Below the pieces are notes generated by a model. The model saw only the letters and a list, made by a program, of their open reading frames with translations, was not told where the DNA came from and did no database searches. A DNA stretch of 64,000 bases from Legionella spiritensis. Lineage in GTDB: Bacteria; Pseudomonadota; Gammaproteobacteria; Legionellales; Legionellaceae. A program made the translations under genes and the position numbers. The stretch covers positions 1,824,501 through 1,888,500 of the forward strand of contig NZ_LT906457.1 of assembly GCF_900186965.1 (NCBI RefSeq). Reading direction: 5' to 3'. This document shows positions 60,365-64,000 of the stretch, piece after piece; positions within the stretch are counted from its first letter, which is position 1; every line of letters begins with the position of its first letter.

Positions 60365-63300
60365 ATGATTTCCAAATTTTTCATTGAACGACCCGTACTG
60401 GCGAATGTCATAGCGCTGTTGCTTGTTTTGCTCGGCCTGATTTTCGTTGCGATTTTACCGGTCGCTCAATATCCGGCCATTGTGCCTCCTACCATTCAGG
60501 TTACCACCAATTATCCGGGTGCGGACGCAAAAACATTAATCAAAACCGTCGCCCTTCCCATTGAACAACAGGTCAATGGCGTGGAGAACATGCTGTACAT
60601 GCAATCAACCAGCACAAACAGCGGTAATTATAATCTGATCGTTACCTTTGCAATCGGGACGGATCTCAATTTCGCGCAGGTGCTGGTACAAAACCGTGTG
60701 CAGGCGGCGATGGCGCAATTGCCGGAATCGGTTCAACAACAAGGTGTGGTCGTGCAGCAAAAATCCACCGCTATCCTGCAATTTATTACCCTGACTTCGG
60801 AAAACGGTGAATACGACGGTCTGTTTCTGAATAATTACGCGACTATCAACATGCAAGATGAACTGGCACGCCTGCCCGGTATCGGAAATGTGGTGATCTT
60901 CGGCTCGGGCAACTACGCCATGCGCGTATGGCTTGATCCTCAAAAAATGAGAACCTATTCGTTAACGCCTCGTGACGTCCTTAACGCGGTCAGCAATCAA
61001 AACAAGCAGGTTTCCGCGGGACAGATTGCCTCCCCGCCCGTGGCGGGACAGCAGCCCTATCAATTTACCGTTAATGTGCCCGGTCAGCTTGCCAATCCCG
61101 ATGAATTTGCCGATATCATCATCAAATCACAGGCGGCACAACCCAATCAAAGCGCCAACGCCAGCACCAGTGCGCAAATCGTACGTATTCGCGACGTTGG
61201 ACGTGTTGAACTGGGCTCATCCAGCTATAGTCAATTGGCCAAACTCAATAACAAACCAACCGCGGCTATCGGGATTTATCAGCTCCCGGGCGCAAACGCC
61301 CTGGAAGTCGCCCAGGAAGTACGTAATACCGTAGCTAAAATGGCTAAAAAATTCCCTCCGGGCTTACAATATTCTATTCCCTTCGATACAACCATCTTCG
61401 TCAAGGCATCCGTTGAAGAGGTTTATAAAACCCTGTTTGAAGCAGGCATTCTGGTGTTGCTGGTTATCGTCGTGTTTCTGCAGAATTTTCGTGCGACGCT
61501 GGTGCCTGCCACCACCGTACCCGTCACAATTATCGGATCATTCATCGCGATGTACATGCTTGGCTACACCATTAACCTGCTCACCCTGTTCGCACTGGTA
61601 CTGGCCATTGGAATTGTTGTGGATGACGCTATCGTCATTGTGGAAGGGGTGTCGCATCATATTGAAAAGGGAATGTCGCCGAAAGAATCGTCCATTAAAA
61701 CCATGCAGGAACTATTCGGACCCATTCTAGGCATCACGCTAGTATTGATGGCCGTTTTTGTCCCGGCAGGATTCATGCCTGGATTGACGGGAGCCATGTA
61801 TGCGCAATTTGCTCTGGTCATTGCGGCAACCGCCTTTATCAGTGCCATAAACGCCATGACGCTGAAACCGACCCAATGTGCCTTATGGCTAAAACCAATT
61901 GATCCTGACAAACCGAAGAACGTGTTTTTCCGGACTTTTGATAACATCTACAATCCCATGGAAGCACGATACGTTCGTTTCATTAATCGACTGGTCAAAC
62001 GCAGCGGCCACACGTGTTTTATTGGAGTGGTTCTGGTCGCTCTGGCTATTTACGGATTAAGCAGAATACCAACCGGCTTTATTCCCCTTGAAGATCAGGG
62101 TTATTTAGTTATGAATGTGGTGCTTCCGGATGGATCTTCCTTGCAACGTACGGAAGCCGTTTTGGATGAACTCAGTACCAAGGTGGCTAAAATTGGCGGT
62201 ATTGATAATGTCATCGCAATCGATGGGGTTTCATTGCTGGACAATAACGCCAATCTGGCCAATGCCGGGATCTTGTATGTTATGTTCAAGGATTGGAGCG
62301 AGCGAGGCAAAAGCGAGGATTTGCTGGCGCTTTACACCAAGCTCAACAAGATAGCCTCCGAAACCCTGAGCGCGAAAGTCATGGTCGTGGTTCCTCCGCC
62401 CATCCAGGGGCTGGGGTTATCCGGCGGCTTCCAAATGCAAGTGGAGCTTCAGGACGGTACTTTTGATTATCAAAAACTGCAAAACGCCACCGATCAACTC
62501 ATCAAGCAATCCGTACAATGGCCCGCGCTGCAAAAACTCATGACTTCGTTTCGAGCGGCAGTACCACAGGTTTTAGCGCCTATCAACCGCACCAAGGCAG
62601 AATCGCTCGGTGTCGCGGTTGGAGATGCGTTTGATACCTTACAGACTTACCTTGGCTCTTCCTACGTCAATCTTTTTACCAAATTCGGACAAGTATTTCA
62701 GGTCTATGTGCAAGCAGACGCGTCTGCCCGTATGACCGATGAGGATATACGTAATTATTATGTTAAAAATCAATCCGGCGAAATGGTGCCGCTCGGAACC
62801 CTCACCGATATCAAACCAGACACAGGGCCTGCAATCATTTCCCTTTATAATCTGTATCCTTCCAGTAGTATCAACGGCATGTCCGGGACAGGATACAGTT
62901 CCGGCCAGTCCATTCAAGCCATGGAACAACTGGCCAGCAAAGTGCTTCCTGCCGGTATATCCTACGAGTGGACAAGCACCGCTTACCAGGAAAAAATAGC
63001 CGGAAATATGAGCTACTATATTTTCATTTTATCTCTGGTATTGGTATACATGATACTGGCCGGCCAGTATGAAAACTGGGTTACCCCGGCATCCATTCTG
63101 CTTAGTGTGCCGCTGGCATTAATCGGTACAGTATCAGTCTTATCCATTCTGGGACTTTCTAACAATATGTATACACAAATCGGTATTTTGCTGTTGATCG
63201 CCCTTGCAGCCAAAAACGCGATTCTTATTGTAGAGGTGGCGCGTGAACAAAGGCTATATAACAACAAATCCATTCTGGAAGCTGCCGTCATGGGCGCCCA

Positions 63301-63535
63301 AACCCGCTTTCGCCCTATTTTAATGACGTCATTTGCGTTTATTATGGGCGTCATGCCCCTGGTATTTGCCTCCGGTGCGGGCGCCAACGGCAGACGCTCC
63401 ATCGGTATTGCGGTAGCCAGCGGTATGCTCGCCTCTACCTGTCTTGCGGTGGTCTTCGTGCCGGCGTTTTACGTGCTTTTACAACAATGGCAGGAAAGAC
63501 GGCATGAGAAAAAAAGAAAAAACGATAAAAAATAG
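60365..63535 (+). CDS. HAE1-type RND multidrug efflux pump (AcrB/MexB family)
   Basis: 1056 residues, full length with 12 membrane helices and two porter regions. The proton-relay aspartates are in GIVVDDAIVIVE (TM4), and the N-terminus ISKFFIERPVLANVIAL is the usual HAE1 start. It exports hydrophobic compounds, such as drugs, dyes, detergents or bile-like lipids, using proton motive force. It completes the outer-membrane, adaptor, pump set. A GFA-domain gene starts 10 nt downstream. No repressor gene is present in the window. Confidence 0.94.
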   Translation: MISKFFIERPVLANVIALLLVLLGLIFVAILPVAQYPAIVPPTIQVTTNYPGADAKTLIKTVALPIEQQVNGVENMLYMQSTSTNSGNYNLIVTFAIGTDLNFAQVLVQNRVQAAMAQLPESVQQQGVVVQQKSTAILQFITLTSENGEYDGLFLNNYATINMQDELARLPGIGNVVIFGSGNYAMRVWLDPQKMRTYSLTPRDVLNAVSNQNKQVSAGQIASPPVAGQQPYQFTVNVPGQLANPDEFADIIIKSQAAQPNQSANASTSAQIVRIRDVGRVELGSSSYSQLAKLNNKPTAAIGIYQLPGANALEVAQEVRNTVAKMAKKFPPGLQYSIPFDTTIFVKASVEEVYKTLFEAGILVLLVIVVFLQNFRATLVPATTVPVTIIGSFIAMYMLGYTINLLTLFALVLAIGIVVDDAIVIVEGVSHHIEKGMSPKESSIKTMQELFGPILGITLVLMAVFVPAGFMPGLTGAMYAQFALVIAATAFISAINAMTLKPTQCALWLKPIDPDKPKNVFFRTFDNIYNPMEARYVRFINRLVKRSGHTCFIGVVLVALAIYGLSRIPTGFIPLEDQGYLVMNVVLPDGSSLQRTEAVLDELSTKVAKIGGIDNVIAIDGVSLLDNNANLANAGILYVMFKDWSERGKSEDLLALYTKLNKIASETLSAKVMVVVPPPIQGLGLSGGFQMQVELQDGTFDYQKLQNATDQLIKQSVQWPALQKLMTSFRAAVPQVLAPINRTKAESLGVAVGDAFDTLQTYLGSSYVNLFTKFGQVFQVYVQADASARMTDEDIRNYYVKNQSGEMVPLGTLTDIKPDTGPAIISLYNLYPSSSINGMSGTGYSSGQSIQAMEQLASKVLPAGISYEWTSTAYQEKIAGNMSYYIFILSLVLVYMILAGQYENWVTPASILLSVPLALIGTVSVLSILGLSNNMYTQIGILLLIALAAKNAILIVEVAREQRLYNNKSILEAAVMGAQTRFRPILMTSFAFIMGVMPLVFASGAGANGRRSIGIAVASGMLASTCLAVVFVPAFYVLLQQWQERRHEKKRKNDKK

Positions 63536-63545
63536 CGAAACCATT

Positions 63546-64000
63546 ATGAAATTAACCGGATCATGTCATTGTCAGTCAGTCCGGTTTGAATGCCTAAGCC
63601 ACACACCCTATCCCTATATGCGTTGCTATTGTTCCATATGTCGTAAAACCGCGGGAGGCGGCGGATACGCCATTAATATCATGGGGGATGCCAGGACATT
63701 AAAAGTGCATGGTGAAGAATACATCACCGTCTACAGAGCGCGTCTGTCCCCAGAAGATCCCGAGCCAGGTACGGGACAACGCCATTTCTGCAAGGTTTGC
63801 GGCAGTTGTTTATGGGTCTTTGATCCTGAATGGCCACAACTTATCCACCCATTTGCGTCCGCTATAGACACACCATTACCGATACCGCCTGAACAAGTTC
63901 ATATTATGACCGATTATGCGGCGCCATGGTGTGAAATCCCCAAGGGCGAGCACCATAGTCATCATACCCACTACCCCCCATTGTCCATTGAAGAGTGGCA
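63546..64000 (+). CDS. GFA/CENP-V-type zinc-binding protein, C-terminus beyond right edge
   Basis: 151 residues are visible and the frame is open at the edge. The GFA fold is shown by GSCHCQSVRFEC, then CYCSICRKTAGG and CKVCGSCLW, the paired cysteine sites that bind zinc. Family members include glutathione-dependent formaldehyde-activating enzyme, but most are uncharacterised. The HHSHHTH stretch near the edge is a His-rich extension unusual for the family. It begins 10 nt after the RND pump and may be co-transcribed. Confidence 0.87.
   Translation, partial: MKLTGSCHCQSVRFECLSHTPYPYMRCYCSICRKTAGGGGYAINIMGDARTLKVHGEEYITVYRARLSPEDPEPGTGQRHFCKVCGSCLWVFDPEWPQLIHPFASAIDTPLPIPPEQVHIMTDYAAPWCEIPKGEHHSHHTHYPPLSIEEW

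Noticed and set aside
1-64000. tRNA, rRNA or integrase genes marking islands
   Set aside because: No cloverleaf, rRNA or integrase/transposase-like coding sequence was found by reading either strand.

Overview
The window reads as chromosomal DNA of a Legionella-like gammaproteobacterium (order Legionellales). Pointers are a ProA/Msp-type zinc metalloprotease, an ankyrin-repeat protein, several host-factor-like or glutamate-tailed orphan proteins of the kind seen among Dot/Icm effectors, a UmuD-like protein, and moderate GC with AT-rich patches. No rRNA, tRNA, CRISPR array, transposase or phage gene was seen. Genus is inferred from gene content only.

Layout: 1-2.5 kb, secreted metalloprotease (cut by the left edge), ankyrin protein and NTF2-like protein, all minus. 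2.6-7.2 kb, a plus-strand run of phosphoribosyltransferase, alpha/beta hydrolase, erythromycin-esterase-like protein, TPR protein and Cys-rich exported protein. 7.3-12.6 kb, small orphan, SLC13 transporter and cydABX oxidase (minus). 12.8-18.3 kb, UmuD-like protease, solute-binding protein, acyl-CoA dehydrogenase, DUF1840 and a degenerate histone-deacetylase-like protein. 18.4-26 kb, class III nucleotide cyclase facing proB plus a cyclic-nucleotide-binding-fold protein, Hsp20, a CheD-like protein, bestrophin, MAPEG and a second Cys-rich exported protein. 26.1-30 kb, PQQ-type sugar dehydrogenase, Rieske oxygenase and amino acid permease. 30-36.5 kb, an AT-rich block with an hvfABCD/bufferin-type copper RiPP operon and a large DoxX-DoxX-NDH-2 fusion enclosed by two nearly identical inverted 175-bp elements. 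36.8-41.4 kb, orphan proteins and ergothioneine genes egtB-egtD. 41.6-47 kb, a czcCBA-type metal efflux operon. 47-55 kb, orphans, DUF1428, a Zymomonas-type pyruvate decarboxylase and a very large orphan. 54.9-57.4 kb, MFS plus ArsB-like transporters. 57.6-64 kb, a complete tripartite HAE1 RND pump and a GFA-domain protein cut by the right edge.

Functional themes are metal handling (copper RiPP, Czc efflux), redox (cytochrome bd, NDH-2 fusion, ergothioneine), efflux and possible host interaction. Two families of short non-coding palindromic elements are scattered through the window. In one of them the element edge coincides with the stop codon of the neighbouring gene in three of five copies. 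The most interesting targets are the MITE-bracketed DoxX-NDH fusion beside the copper RiPP operon, the HDAC-like protein with a substituted metal ligand, the orphan CheD-like protein with a conserved Thr-Cys-His triad, and a small protein with a mitochondrial-presequence-like N-terminus.
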